From an uncultured Clostridia bacterium (GTDB lineage Bacteria; Bacillota; Clostridia; Christensenellales; Borkfalkiaceae): a stretch of 37,525 nucleotides of DNA. Below are positions 8,704 through 15,976 of this stretch, one piece after another. A program made the translations under genes and the position numbers. The notes below the pieces were generated by a model, which was not told where the DNA came from, searched no databases, and saw only the letters and a list, made by a program, of their open reading frames with translations. The stretch spans positions 1 through 37,525 of the forward strand of contig CAJFFD010000015.1 in the NCBI GenBank assembly GCA_904373255.1. The letters are read 5' to 3'. The number at the start of each line of letters is the position of its first letter. Position 1 is the stretch's first letter.

Positions 8704-8749
8704 CACAGCAAACGGCGCCCGATTGAAAAACCGGGCGCCGTTTGCTGTG
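8704..8749. terminator. Strong hairpin 3' of the DUF1540 gene
   Basis: 18-bp perfect stem (8704-8721 with 8732-8749), very GC-rich, 10-base loop, ending two bases from the DUF1540 stop. It sits between two convergent genes and probably ends leftward transcription, although the T-run is weak. Confidence 0.7.
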
Positions 8750-8751
8750 TG

Positions 8752-8907
8752 TTATTTGCTCCTGTAATTTTCGCAGCAGGTGCATTTGTCCGCTTCGCAG
8801 TCGCAGGTATTGCCCACGACGATCTTGTCCAGCGTGCAGTTCTTCCCTTCGCAGTTGAACATGCAGTCGGATACCTCACAGCCGATTGCCTGGTTGATTT
8901 TCTTCAT
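8752..8907 (-). CDS. DUF1540 small cysteine-rich protein
   Basis: 51-aa protein with nine Cys residues in the DUF1540 pattern (IGCEVSDCMFNCEGKNC, then CDCEADKCTCCENY). The family is common in spore-forming Firmicutes and is thought to bind metal; its function is unknown. The start at 8907 (MKKINQAIGC) follows GGAGGTGG; a longer frame upstream has no such site. It is too short for many gene callers. A promoter is proposed at 8950-8977 and a strong hairpin follows the stop. It lies beside spoIIID on the same strand, which would fit a sporulation link, but that is inference. Confidence 0.85.
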   Translation of the reverse strand: MKKINQAIGCEVSDCMFNCEGKNCTLDKIVVGNTCDCEADKCTCCENYRSK

Positions 8908-8949
8908 AATAACCACCTCCTGCATACAGTATGCCCGCAAGCGGATGCG

Positions 8950-8977
8950 ATTATACCCCGGCAGCACATACTTTGAA
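8950..8977 (-). promoter_or_regulatory. Promoter of the DUF1540 gene
   Basis: On the minus strand TTCAAA (8972-8977), 16-base spacer, TATAAT (8950-8955), about 40 bases from the start. The -10 box is consensus and the -35 box is weak. Confidence 0.55.
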
Positions 8978-9026
8978 CTAAAAAAGCAGATACGTTTTCG
9001 ATTTTTTGGTTCATGAATTCAATCGA

Positions 9027-9275
9027 TCAACGCGAAGCGTACTTGCGTTTGGTGGCGTTTCCGCCGCGGATATGCCGTTCAGACAGATTTCGTTCGAGAA
9101 CCTTGCGCACCTTTTCGCACAATTCCGCGTCGATTTCCTCCAGCCGCTCTGTTATATCTTTATGTACGGTAGACTTGCTGATACCGAAATGTTCGGCGCA
9201 GGCGCGCACAGTTGCGCCCGTTTCCAGTATGTATTCCCCGCTTTGGCGCGCACGCCTTGCCATATACTCCCACAC
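9027..9275 (-). CDS. spoIIID: Sporulation transcriptional regulator SpoIIID
   Basis: 82-aa DNA-binding protein, full length for the family. The helix-turn-helix region (VRACAEHFGISKSTVHKDITERL) and the basic C-terminal patch (RHIRGGNATKRKY) match SpoIIID closely. In Bacillus it regulates mother-cell genes between the sigma-E and sigma-K stages. The start is GTG at 9275, preceded by TAGGGGG; it aligns with the known SpoIIID N-terminus, so the internal ATG four codons later is less likely. A sigma-E-like promoter lies at 9306-9334. It is the clearest sign that the organism has, or had, a sporulation programme. Confidence 0.95.
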   Translation of the reverse strand: MWEYMARRARQSGEYILETGATVRACAEHFGISKSTVHKDITERLEEIDAELCEKVRKVLERNLSERHIRGGNATKRKYASR

Positions 9276-9305
9276 GATGTAATACCCCCTAACCGGCGAT
9301 GTTAC

Positions 9306-9334
9306 ATTGTATGTCGAATTTTGAATAATTATGA
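9306..9334 (-). promoter_or_regulatory. Sigma-E-type promoter of spoIIID
   Basis: On the minus strand TCATAAT (9328-9334), 14-base spacer, CATACAAT (9306-9313). The -10 fits the sigma-E consensus CATACANT exactly and the -35 matches 6 of 7 positions of KMATATT. It lies about 30 bases from the GTG start. Confidence 0.7.
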
Positions 9335-9385
9335 CGAAACGGGCAGTTTTCCCTTCCCATGCCGCACAATCCCTTACCCCGCGAA

Positions 9386-9413
9386 AAAAGGAACCGCCCG
9401 TGCGGTTCCTTTT
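9386..9413 (-). terminator. Terminator of the secretion/ubiquitin-like operon
   Basis: 12-bp perfect stem (9386-9397 with 9402-9413), loop of 4. On the minus strand it is followed by six T residues (9384-9389, partly in the stem). It lies 34 bases after the last gene of the operon. Confidence 0.85.
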
Positions 9414-9447
9414 CTGCCGATATTGCCGTGCCGGTCTTTCGTTTGCG

Positions 9448-9993
9448 TTAATGGCGCGCCGGGCTTACCGCCAGGTATGCGCGCACACTCGCTTCGATTT
9501 TTTTCAAATGACCGGCATTCTTTTCCACCTCTTCGGCATGCCGCCGCTGCGCTTCCGTCACGCGGGTGCATTCCTCCGATACGCGGGAGCAAGCGCCGTC
9601 GAGCGCACGCATCTTCTCTCTGCTGCGCTCCGCTTCCTCCTCCTTTCCCGCTGCACGGGAACGAAGGGAATCCATGCGGCTGCGGCAGCGCTGTATCTCC
9701 GCCGAACACTCCGCCGCGCCCTCTTCGTCGTCCTCCTCCTGCTGTCTTCTCGAACATTCCAACTCATCGATCCTCGCCTGCACAGCCTTCATCTCCGCCC
9801 GCAGCGTTTCTGCCTCGCTTTCAGCGGCCGCCGCCCGTTTTTCCAAACGGTTTTTGGCGGCATCCGCCTTGCCGACGCCCTCCCGCGCCCTATTCTGCAC
9901 AGCCGACTCCAGATCTGCCGATGCGCTCCCTATTTTCGGAAGCGATGCTCCGATCGCAGTAAGTACGCCCAAATCTACACAATATCTCGCCAT
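9448..9993 (-). CDS. Coiled-coil protein, last gene of the type VII-like operon
   Basis: 181-aa protein, almost entirely helical. Residues about 30-165 are heptad-like and rich in Ala, Glu, Arg and Lys (AAKNRLEKRAAAAESEAETLRAEMKAVQARI), with an acidic break near the middle (QQEEDDEEGAAE) that could form the turn of a helical hairpin. No signal peptide or membrane segment. I do not recognise a family. Its place at the end of the operon, 30 bases after the fourth WXG-type gene, suggests a secreted substrate, a chaperone or a helical partner of the WXG proteins. Start ATG at 9993 with AGAGG ahead of it. Confidence 0.75.
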   Translation of the reverse strand: MARYCVDLGVLTAIGASLPKIGSASADLESAVQNRAREGVGKADAAKNRLEKRAAAAESEAETLRAEMKAVQARIDELECSRRQQEEDDEEGAAECSAEIQRCRSRMDSLRSRAAGKEEEAERSREKMRALDGACSRVSEECTRVTEAQRRHAEEVEKNAGHLKKIEASVRAYLAVSPARH

Positions 9994-10023
9994 TCCGACC
10001 TCTTTGCCTCGTCAGGCAGACAC

Positions 10024-10299
10024 CTAATCGTCGTTGCTGTAGCCGATGATTGCGTCCTTTATCCTTTTCAGCCGCGCCATATACTCGTCTGCGCGATGCG
10101 CAGTACGGACGATGCCCTCGTGCAACTCGTTATACATCACCTGCAGGCTTTTATAGCGCAGGTCTTTCCACGAATTTCCGGCGCCGTTCAGTTCGTCGTC
10201 CAAAGCCTTATCCAACGCCTCCAACGTGCCTTTTACGCTGAAAACAGCATAATAAATATCGCTGACAGCATTGGAACTGACTCTTACCGTATCGCTCAT
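10024..10299 (-). CDS. WXG100-like protein, WxD variant (fourth copy)
   Basis: 91-aa all-helical protein of WXG100 size. The helical-hairpin turn motif is SWKDLRY, so Asp takes the place of the usual Gly. The C-terminal helix ends in GYSNDD, which fits the type VII YxxxD/E export motif. The start at 10299 follows AGGAGG. It is the most divergent of four tandem paralogues, each in its own frame with its own ribosome binding site. WXG100 proteins dimerise and are exported by FtsK/EssC ATPases, and such an ATPase is encoded upstream at 11147-14614. Confidence 0.85.
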   Translation of the reverse strand: MSDTVRVSSNAVSDIYYAVFSVKGTLEALDKALDDELNGAGNSWKDLRYKSLQVMYNELHEGIVRTAHRADEYMARLKRIKDAIIGYSNDD

Positions 10300-10301
10300 G
10301 T

Positions 10302-10571
10302 TCAAGACCTCCTGTAATCCTGCAAATGCTCCAATGTTCTCCCGACGTGGCGCTCCATCCGGTCTATATCCTCCACGCGGGCGGCAATTTCCGCATTGAT
10401 CTCCGAAACCATGCGCACGACTTCCTGGTACTTTTCGTCCTGCCATTCGCCTCTGACCGAGCGGAGCGTATCGCGCATTTTCTGCTGCAGGTTCCACAGC
10501 TCCTCCCTCGTCATTTCGAACACCTTCTTCATCCCTTCCAGCGTCTTTTCGGAGGTGTAAATTTCCGACAT
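10302..10571 (-). CDS. WXG100-like protein, WxD variant (third copy)
   Basis: 89 aa from the start at 10571, chosen because GGGAGGA lies 7 bases ahead. An ATG at 10592 overlaps the stop of the previous gene but would place that site inside the gene. Two predicted helices are joined by GEWQDEKY, and the C-terminus is LQDYRRS. The neighbours are paralogues of nearly the same length; only 2 bases separate its stop from the next start, so the genes are tightly coupled. Confidence 0.87.
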   Translation of the reverse strand: MSEIYTSEKTLEGMKKVFEMTREELWNLQQKMRDTLRSVRGEWQDEKYQEVVRMVSEINAEIAARVEDIDRMERHVGRTLEHLQDYRRS

Positions 10572-10588
10572 TTTTTCTTCCTCCCGAA

Positions 10589-10858
10589 TCATTCATTGTA
10601 AGCGTCGATGGCTTTTTTGATTTTTTCCAGGCGCAAAATGTCGTCTTCCGCCTTTTTCAAAAGCGCCAACAGATGCCCGTGCATCGTTTTCTGCATCTCC
10701 TGCAATTTTTTGAACTGATCGTCCTTCCATTGCGCGCCAGCCGTTGTCATACCCAGTTCGAGGTTATTTTCCATCGCCATCATCTTATTCTGCATGGTGA
10801 CGAGGGCGGTGATCATGTCGGCGACCGCCTGCGAATTTACTTTTGCTCCGCTGCTCAT
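10589..10858 (-). CDS. WXG100-like protein, WxD variant (second copy)
   Basis: 89 aa, start at 10858 behind AAAGGAGG. The turn motif is AQWKDDQF and the C-terminus is AIDAYNE. The first helix is Met-rich (MQNKMMAMENN). Expected to form a helical hairpin and to dimerise with itself or a sister protein, as known for EsxA/EsxB-type proteins; partner choice cannot be told from sequence. Confidence 0.87.
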   Translation of the reverse strand: MSSGAKVNSQAVADMITALVTMQNKMMAMENNLELGMTTAGAQWKDDQFKKLQEMQKTMHGHLLALLKKAEDDILRLEKIKKAIDAYNE

Positions 10859-10873
10859 TCCGGTTTTCCTCCT

Positions 10874-11143
10874 TTATGCCCGCTTATAATCTTCCAGCTT
10901 TTTTTTGATCTCGTCTACAAAAAGCGCCATATCGCCAAGTTCGATGACCAGACCGGGTATGCCGTCGATCATCTCGCGCGCCATTTTTGCGACTTCGACG
11001 TATTTATCGTCGTTCCAGTCGTTGCTGACCGAATGGATTGCCGTTATGATCGACTGCTGCGCCTCCAAAAGACTGTCCTGTCCTCTCGAAAGCACCTTGT
11101 AGATCCCTTCCAGAGCTTCTTCCGAGTTTTGTATTCCCGCCAT
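10874..11143 (-). CDS. WXG100-like protein, WxD variant (first copy)
   Basis: 89 aa, start at 11143. Its AGGAGG lies within the last codons of the ATPase gene, whose stop is 3 bases upstream, so the two are translationally linked. The turn motif is NDWNDDKY and the C-terminus is LEDYKRA. All four tandem copies keep W-x-D followed two residues later by an aromatic (KY, QF, KY, RY) and keep a Tyr close to the C-terminus, suggesting a shared recognition feature. Confidence 0.88.
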   Translation of the reverse strand: MAGIQNSEEALEGIYKVLSRGQDSLLEAQQSIITAIHSVSNDWNDDKYVEVAKMAREMIDGIPGLVIELGDMALFVDEIKKKLEDYKRA

Positions 11144-11146
11144 GTT

Positions 11147-14100
11147 CTATTCCTCCTGTTTGGTTTGTTCTTTTGTTTCGGGCAAGGCGAAAGGCTTGAA
11201 TTGCAAAACCTCCTTTCCGTCCGAAAATACGCACGTTATATCGCTCTTGGGCGATGTTTCCACCGGCGACGCTACGCGTACGCAGTTTTCATCGGACAGC
11301 CCGAACACGATCTTTTTGGTGAAACGGTTGTTCAGGCTCTGCGAATATGTAGCCGAGCCGAGCGCGTCGACTGTGTTCAGCGCATCCGTCGAAAGCATGA
11401 TGAAATGCACCCCGAAGCTGTATCCGCCCGAAATAAGTTCGCTCCAGGCATCCCTGTACGAGATTGCCGCTCCCTTTTTTTCGTGCTGCGGCTGCTTTGC
11501 CGCGAGCGCGGCAAACATCGCCCGGAAATCTTCCGCCCCCGCCGGCTCCGCAGGCTTTTCTTCGCAGTCTTCTTCCTCCTCTATATAATCGGAGCGCTCG
11601 ACGCGCTCGCCTTTGCACAGCTTGCACAATACGTCTATATCGTGGAACCCGCGCACAAAGACGATATTGCCGCGCGCGTCCTCGCTTTTTCCCTTTTTGC
11701 GCAGCGACACCTCTTCGGCGAGGCTTTCGACCATGCGCAGAAAATCGGGCCGCGTTCTGACTCTGCGGAAAATTTCCGGCGAATGCTCCGCAGCCTTCTC
11801 CATATACTCCGCAGGCGGCTCCCCGATAAAATCGTTTCCGTCGAGCAGATATACGCATGTGTTTTCCGCACGGGCGAGGCTGATCAGCAACAGCTGCGTG
11901 AGCGACTCCATCAGCTTGCCTTCTTTGCCTACGCATAACAGATTGCTGTTCTGCTTTTTGGTGAAAGCGACGCGCACATAATCGGCGACCTTGATCGGCG
12001 CGCCGAGCAACAGCTCCACGGCGCCTTGACTTTGCGGCTTGCCGAACTCCTCCTGCGGGAACGCGGGGACGCGGCTCCCTTCGAAAACCTTTGTTTCGTC
12101 GCCCTTGCCCGCCGCAGCTTTGGCAATCGCTTCGAGATACTTCTTTTTTGTTTCGCCGCTGCAATACGCCGTGCGGAACACGATGTTCCCGCATTCGGTA
12201 AAGTCTTTATTGTATACTGCCGTGCCGATCGCGCCGCGCATACGGGCAAACGCGTCGTCACCTGCCGCGCCGAACAGCCTGCCGGCTTCCGTCTGGCTGA
12301 ATTTTAACCCGATGCGGATGCGCATCTGCCCCACCGTATCCGAACTGATCGCACAGTCCGGGCTGCCGACGACGGTGACCGTCTGCGTACTCATGATAAG
12401 ATGTATACCGTAAGAGCGCCCGAGCTTGACGATTTCGTTGGTCAGGTGCGCGCAGTTCTGTGCGACGCTGCGATTCGACTTGCTGTCGAACAGCACCTGA
12501 AATTCATCCATGATGACGAGTATGCGCGGCAATTTTTTGCCCGATGCCCGCACATACCCCGCGATGTCGCTGACGCCGCTCTCCTTGAACAGGACGGAGC
12601 GCCGCTCCATTTCCGCATTCAGATTGAGCAGAATGCTCTCGCCGAACTCCTGCATGGCGTCGAGCGCGAGCAGACGGATATGCGGAATGGGATACGTTTC
12701 GTAAATTTTGAACTCCGTACCGCTTTTAAAGTCCATCAGATACATTTGCAGATCGTCGGGCGAATAATGAAGCGCTGCGCTCAAAATGATCGTATGCAGC
12801 AAGGTAGATTTGCCCGAGCCGGTGCCGCCCGTGATCATCGCGTGATGGGAAGACCCGATCTTTCCGAATTCGATGTCCTCCACGGCGGAACCGTCTCCCT
12901 TTCCGACGGGGATGGAAAGTCCGTCGGCAGAGCTTCGCGTAAACATATCCGAAAGGCTGCACACAGAATCGAACACGATCCCTTTGGAAAGATTTTTCTT
13001 CGCCGCCTGCGCATAGCCGTCGATAAATTCATCCAGTACCGCCTGCCCGGGCAGTTCGCCCGACAGCAGGAACATTCCGCTGCCTTCGCTCTTCATGTAC
13101 CCGGAGTTCTGCACAAGGCAGTACGCCGCCTGGCGTATTTTTTCGATATATTGTTTTGCCGAGCCGTAACCGGACGTTTCGTCCTCCTCCTCGTTGTAGG
13201 CGATGAAAACGAAGATGCCGCATTTTTCGCCGTTCTTCATAATGCTGATCAACGACTCGCAGGCGCCCGCATCGAAAAATTTGGGGAAATCGAATACGCA
13301 TACGAGCTTGACGGGCAAAGGGTTGTCCGGCGTGGCGTCGTTGTATTCCAAAACGTTCCTATATCGGTTGGAGAGCTTTTGCTGGATGACCGAGTCAACG
13401 TAATCGTTCAGCGCGGAAAGGCGGTTGCGTATATCCTCGTACGACGTGAATATTTTCTGCGCGAACATTTCGGGGACTTTTTCTTTGAGCGAGAGAAAAT
13501 TTTTGACGCTCATCCCCTTTTTATCGGGGTCGAACACATTGATCTCCACGCCGTTGACGGGGAGTTGCCGGATAAACTCAAAGACGGTGTTCCCGATGAA
13601 TTCCGCAGCCGCGCCGCGGGATTCCCCGCCTGCGCTCCGTATGAAAAAATTCCGGCAGCTGCCGAGCTGCTCCCTGCAAGGCAGCATCGCGAATCCGTCG
13701 GCAAAAACCGAAGGGAAATTTTCCCCGATCTTCTGCCCCGCGGGTGTTCCCGCAAGGGCGTCGGCGACCATCAGAACGGACTGCGCAATGCGGACGCTGC
13801 GGGGGAAAACCCCTTCACGGCAGAATGCGCCGCCCTCCCCGCCGAATTCTTCGGCGAACTGCTTTTCGCTTTCGCCGATCTCCTGCACCATATCAGGCGG
13901 AAGCAAATCTTCCATTCCGCGCACAGCTTCGTCGCCGATAAAGTCAAGGTCTTCGCCGCGTTCGCGCGTTTCGCATGCGAGCTGCGCACGGTTTGCCGCG
14001 ACCAGTTCGTCTGTGCGAGCCTGAAACGTTTCGGTCAAAGAGCTTTTGCTGCGCTCGAGCCGCGCCTTCGCCTGCCGCTTCTCCTCCTCGGCGCTCCGCA

Positions 14101-14614
14101 CGGCGAGATCGCCGAGCAAAATCAGCTTTTTGAATGCCGCCCTGCGTTTTCCGCCCAACAAAACGGCCTTGGGCAGAGGCTTGTCGATATACCGCGCAGC
14201 CGTCTGTTTGTACGCTTCCGCGATTTGCGGGAGAGGGCATGTTTCGGAAAAATCGGCGATGCCCAGTTCTTTACATACCGCCGCCCTCGTTTCGCCGTCG
14301 ATCTGCATCACGCCGCACTTTGCGGCAAATTTGCCGTAATGCGCGTCTACGCCCTTCAGATGGCATTCCGTATCCGAAATGACGCGCAGCTGATGCTCCG
14401 CTTCGCGCACGGCGGATGCGTAGTTGCGCTCTTCCCGCTCAAAGGCGGCGGCTTTCTCACTGCCCAGTTTTTTCAATTCTTCCGCCTGGTTCCTGCGCAT
14501 GGCGGAAAGGACGCCGTCGTTTTGCCCCGCGGCAGCCCTGTAAACTTTATTCGCATTGCCTATATACGCCGCAATGTCGGCGAGCTTTTTTTCGTTTTCT
14601 CTGAAATCGAACAT
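11147..14614 (-). CDS. FtsK/SpoIIIE-family ATPase, EssC-like, soluble
   Basis: 1155-aa motor ATPase, the presumed engine for export of the WXG-type proteins. Residues about 1-240 are charged and coiled-coil-like. Around residue 597 a complete Walker A (GGTGSGKST) and around 700 a Walker B (ILVIMDEFQ) define an FtsK/HerA domain, with the usual STQT and MRIRIGLKF segments after it. A second ATPase-like domain near 885-900 has a degenerate P-loop (LCVGKEGKLMES), like the non-catalytic domains of EssC/EccC. Unlike EssC, no transmembrane helices and no FHA domain are visible, so membrane attachment must come from other proteins. It lies 3 bases after the mini WXG gene and 3 bases before WXG copy 1. 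The start at 14614 lacks a strong ribosome binding site. Confidence 0.9.
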   Translation of the reverse strand: MFDFRENEKKLADIAAYIGNANKVYRAAAGQNDGVLSAMRRNQAEELKKLGSEKAAAFEREERNYASAVREAEHQLRVISDTECHLKGVDAHYGKFAAKCGVMQIDGETRAAVCKELGIADFSETCPLPQIAEAYKQTAARYIDKPLPKAVLLGGKRRAAFKKLILLGDLAVRSAEEEKRQAKARLERSKSSLTETFQARTDELVAANRAQLACETRERGEDLDFIGDEAVRGMEDLLPPDMVQEIGESEKQFAEEFGGEGGAFCREGVFPRSVRIAQSVLMVADALAGTPAGQKIGENFPSVFADGFAMLPCREQLGSCRNFFIRSAGGESRGAAAEFIGNTVFEFIRQLPVNGVEINVFDPDKKGMSVKNFLSLKEKVPEMFAQKIFTSYEDIRNRLSALNDYVDSVIQQKLSNRYRNVLEYNDATPDNPLPVKLVCVFDFPKFFDAGACESLISIMKNGEKCGIFVFIAYNEEEDETSGYGSAKQYIEKIRQAAYCLVQNSGYMKSEGSGMFLLSGELPGQAVLDEFIDGYAQAAKKNLSKGIVFDSVCSLSDMFTRSSADGLSIPVGKGDGSAVEDIEFGKIGSSHHAMITGGTGSGKSTLLHTIILSAALHYSPDDLQMYLMDFKSGTEFKIYETYPIPHIRLLALDAMQEFGESILLNLNAEMERRSVLFKESGVSDIAGYVRASGKKLPRILVIMDEFQVLFDSKSNRSVAQNCAHLTNEIVKLGRSYGIHLIMSTQTVTVVGSPDCAISSDTVGQMRIRIGLKFSQTEAGRLFGAAGDDAFARMRGAIGTAVYNKDFTECGNIVFRTAYCSGETKKKYLEAIAKAAAGKGDETKVFEGSRVPAFPQEEFGKPQSQGAVELLLGAPIKVADYVRVAFTKKQNSNLLCVGKEGKLMESLTQLLLISLARAENTCVYLLDGNDFIGEPPAEYMEKAAEHSPEIFRRVRTRPDFLRMVESLAEEVSLRKKGKSEDARGNIVFVRGFHDIDVLCKLCKGERVERSDYIEEEEDCEEKPAEPAGAEDFRAMFAALAAKQPQHEKKGAAISYRDAWSELISGGYSFGVHFIMLSTDALNTVDALGSATYSQSLNNRFTKKIVFGLSDENCVRVASPVETSPKSDITCVFSDGKEVLQFKPFALPETKEQTKQEE

Positions 14615-14617
14615 CCT

Positions 14618-14836
14618 TTATTCCCCGTCATCTGCCTCGGAAATAAGTTTTTCCAGATCGCCGAGCGCCTCGTCTGCACGGTACGCCGCCTCTTTCAGTG
14701 CAAGGCAGGCGCGCATGCTTTCGGCAAGTTCGCCCTGGAATTGTTTCCCCTTTTCGTCCGTCCAGGCAGCAGCCTCGCCACAAACGGTGCCGTAGCTGTC
14801 GATGAGCGCCGCCTCCTCCGCTTCGAATTTGCCCAT
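14618..14836 (-). CDS. Mini WXG-like helical protein
   Basis: 72 aa, helical, with a central AAAWTDEKGKQF that matches the WxD turn of the four 89-91-aa proteins further down the operon, and an acidic C-terminus (ISEADDGE). It is about 20 residues shorter than a WXG100 protein. The start at 14836 follows GAGGAG, which overlaps the end of the E1-like gene. Its position between the E1-like gene and the ATPase could mean a dedicated adaptor, or a modification substrate; that is inference. Confidence 0.75.
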   Translation of the reverse strand: MGKFEAEEAALIDSYGTVCGEAAAWTDEKGKQFQGELAESMRACLALKEAAYRADEALGDLEKLISEADDGE

Positions 14837-14839
14837 ATG

Positions 14840-15976
14840 CTACTCCTCGTAGCGGCATTTGCCGCCGCAGCCCTTGCCGAAATGTACCACGAGCGATGTG
14901 GTCACCTGCAGAGGATAACTGAATATCTCCACCATTTCCCCGCCGATCGCCGGGTCTGACGTGTTGCATACGAGCGTATACTGCTGCAGATTGTTCAAAA
15001 GCCTGGGGATATACGAACCGTTGCCGCGGTTGAGTATATCCAGTGCCAGCTTTATGCCGATGCAGGTGATAAAATTGATGTCAACCGAAATGCCCGGCTC
15101 GAACTTCAGCTTTTCGATATTCACCTCGTTGGAATACACATGGTGGTTGTTCGCGGAAACGCGGCCGGACAGACCGCCCCCGTCGCCCAGCGCACAGCCG
15201 CAGCAGGGCATATTTTCTCCGGGCAGCCAGTAAAAAATTTCGCCCGCAAGAGCGCGTTCCCAAAACCCGATCGAGAGAAAGGCGCAGCCGAACGCCGCCG
15301 CAATCCTGTTTGCGTATACGTCGGCGGCGCGGTTATCGGCGCAGCCGATGAACAGCGTATCGCCGGGTACGCAGAATTCCGCAAACTGCTCCTGCGAGAT
15401 ATGCTCCACAACATTCCTGTATGCGACGACGTGCGCCGCGGGATTGATGTTATGAACCCGCTTTTCGATGAGGTCGACCTTGTATTCCCCGACTTCGCTG
15501 ATGCCGCACTGATGCCTGCAAATGTTATGGTATTCCAGTACGTCGGTATCCACGAGCATGAAATGCCCCACTCCCGAGCGCGCCAGCTCGAGCGCGACGA
15601 GACTGCCGACCGAACCGCAGCCGAGGATTACGGCGCGCTTGGCGCGCATCACGTCCGATTCGAGAATCCCTTTATTCCGAGAAAATATATTTAAATACAG
15701 GCTATACGTTTCCGTTTCGTACTTCTGTCCTTTATAATAGAACTCGGCTGTATCGCCCGTACGGTATCCGCACAGCCTGCCGCCCGCATCGCCATGCTCG
15801 CCCGAAGCGTATAATTTCCCCAAATAACGCAAATTTCTCCCCTTTTCCGTAGAAACGACGTTGAAAATCCCGCTGTCTTTTTTATAATACCCGTACAGGC
15901 AGACAGTTTCGTCCTTTTCTAAAACGGAAAAAGGGAGAAATACCTTTAATTTTTTTCCAACTTTGAAAGCGAACAC
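14840..15976 (-). CDS. E1-like / ThiF-family adenylyltransferase
   Basis: 378-aa protein. About 110 N-terminal residues of unknown fold precede a ThiF/E1 Rossmann domain: GCGSVG at 119-124, ribose-binding Asp143 (LVDTD), N151-x2-R154-x-Q156, Lys166 and ADN at 213-215. This fold adenylates the C-terminus of a ubiquitin-like protein. A PCCGC motif (257-261) and a C-terminal Cys pair (370, 374) could hold zinc, as in ThiF/MoeB. Which Cys would form the thioester is unclear (Cys212 and Cys231 are candidates). The start is GTG at 15976, with AAGGAG 8 bases ahead; the gene overlaps the JAB gene by 31 bases. No membrane segments. In this operon it would activate a modifier for the E2-like protein. 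Confidence 0.9.
   Translation of the reverse strand: MFAFKVGKKLKVFLPFSVLEKDETVCLYGYYKKDSGIFNVVSTEKGRNLRYLGKLYASGEHGDAGGRLCGYRTGDTAEFYYKGQKYETETYSLYLNIFSRNKGILESDVMRAKRAVILGCGSVGSLVALELARSGVGHFMLVDTDVLEYHNICRHQCGISEVGEYKVDLIEKRVHNINPAAHVVAYRNVVEHISQEQFAEFCVPGDTLFIGCADNRAADVYANRIAAAFGCAFLSIGFWERALAGEIFYWLPGENMPCCGCALGDGGGLSGRVSANNHHVYSNEVNIEKLKFEPGISVDINFITCIGIKLALDILNRGNGSYIPRLLNNLQQYTLVCNTSDPAIGGEMVEIFSYPLQVTTSLVVHFGKGCGGKCRYEE

Noticed and set aside
12401-14959. An 852-codon open frame on the plus strand opposite the ATPase and E1-like genes
   Set aside because: It is antisense to genes with clear motifs, has no ribosome binding site or recognisable domain, and is expected from the codon bias of GC-rich genes.
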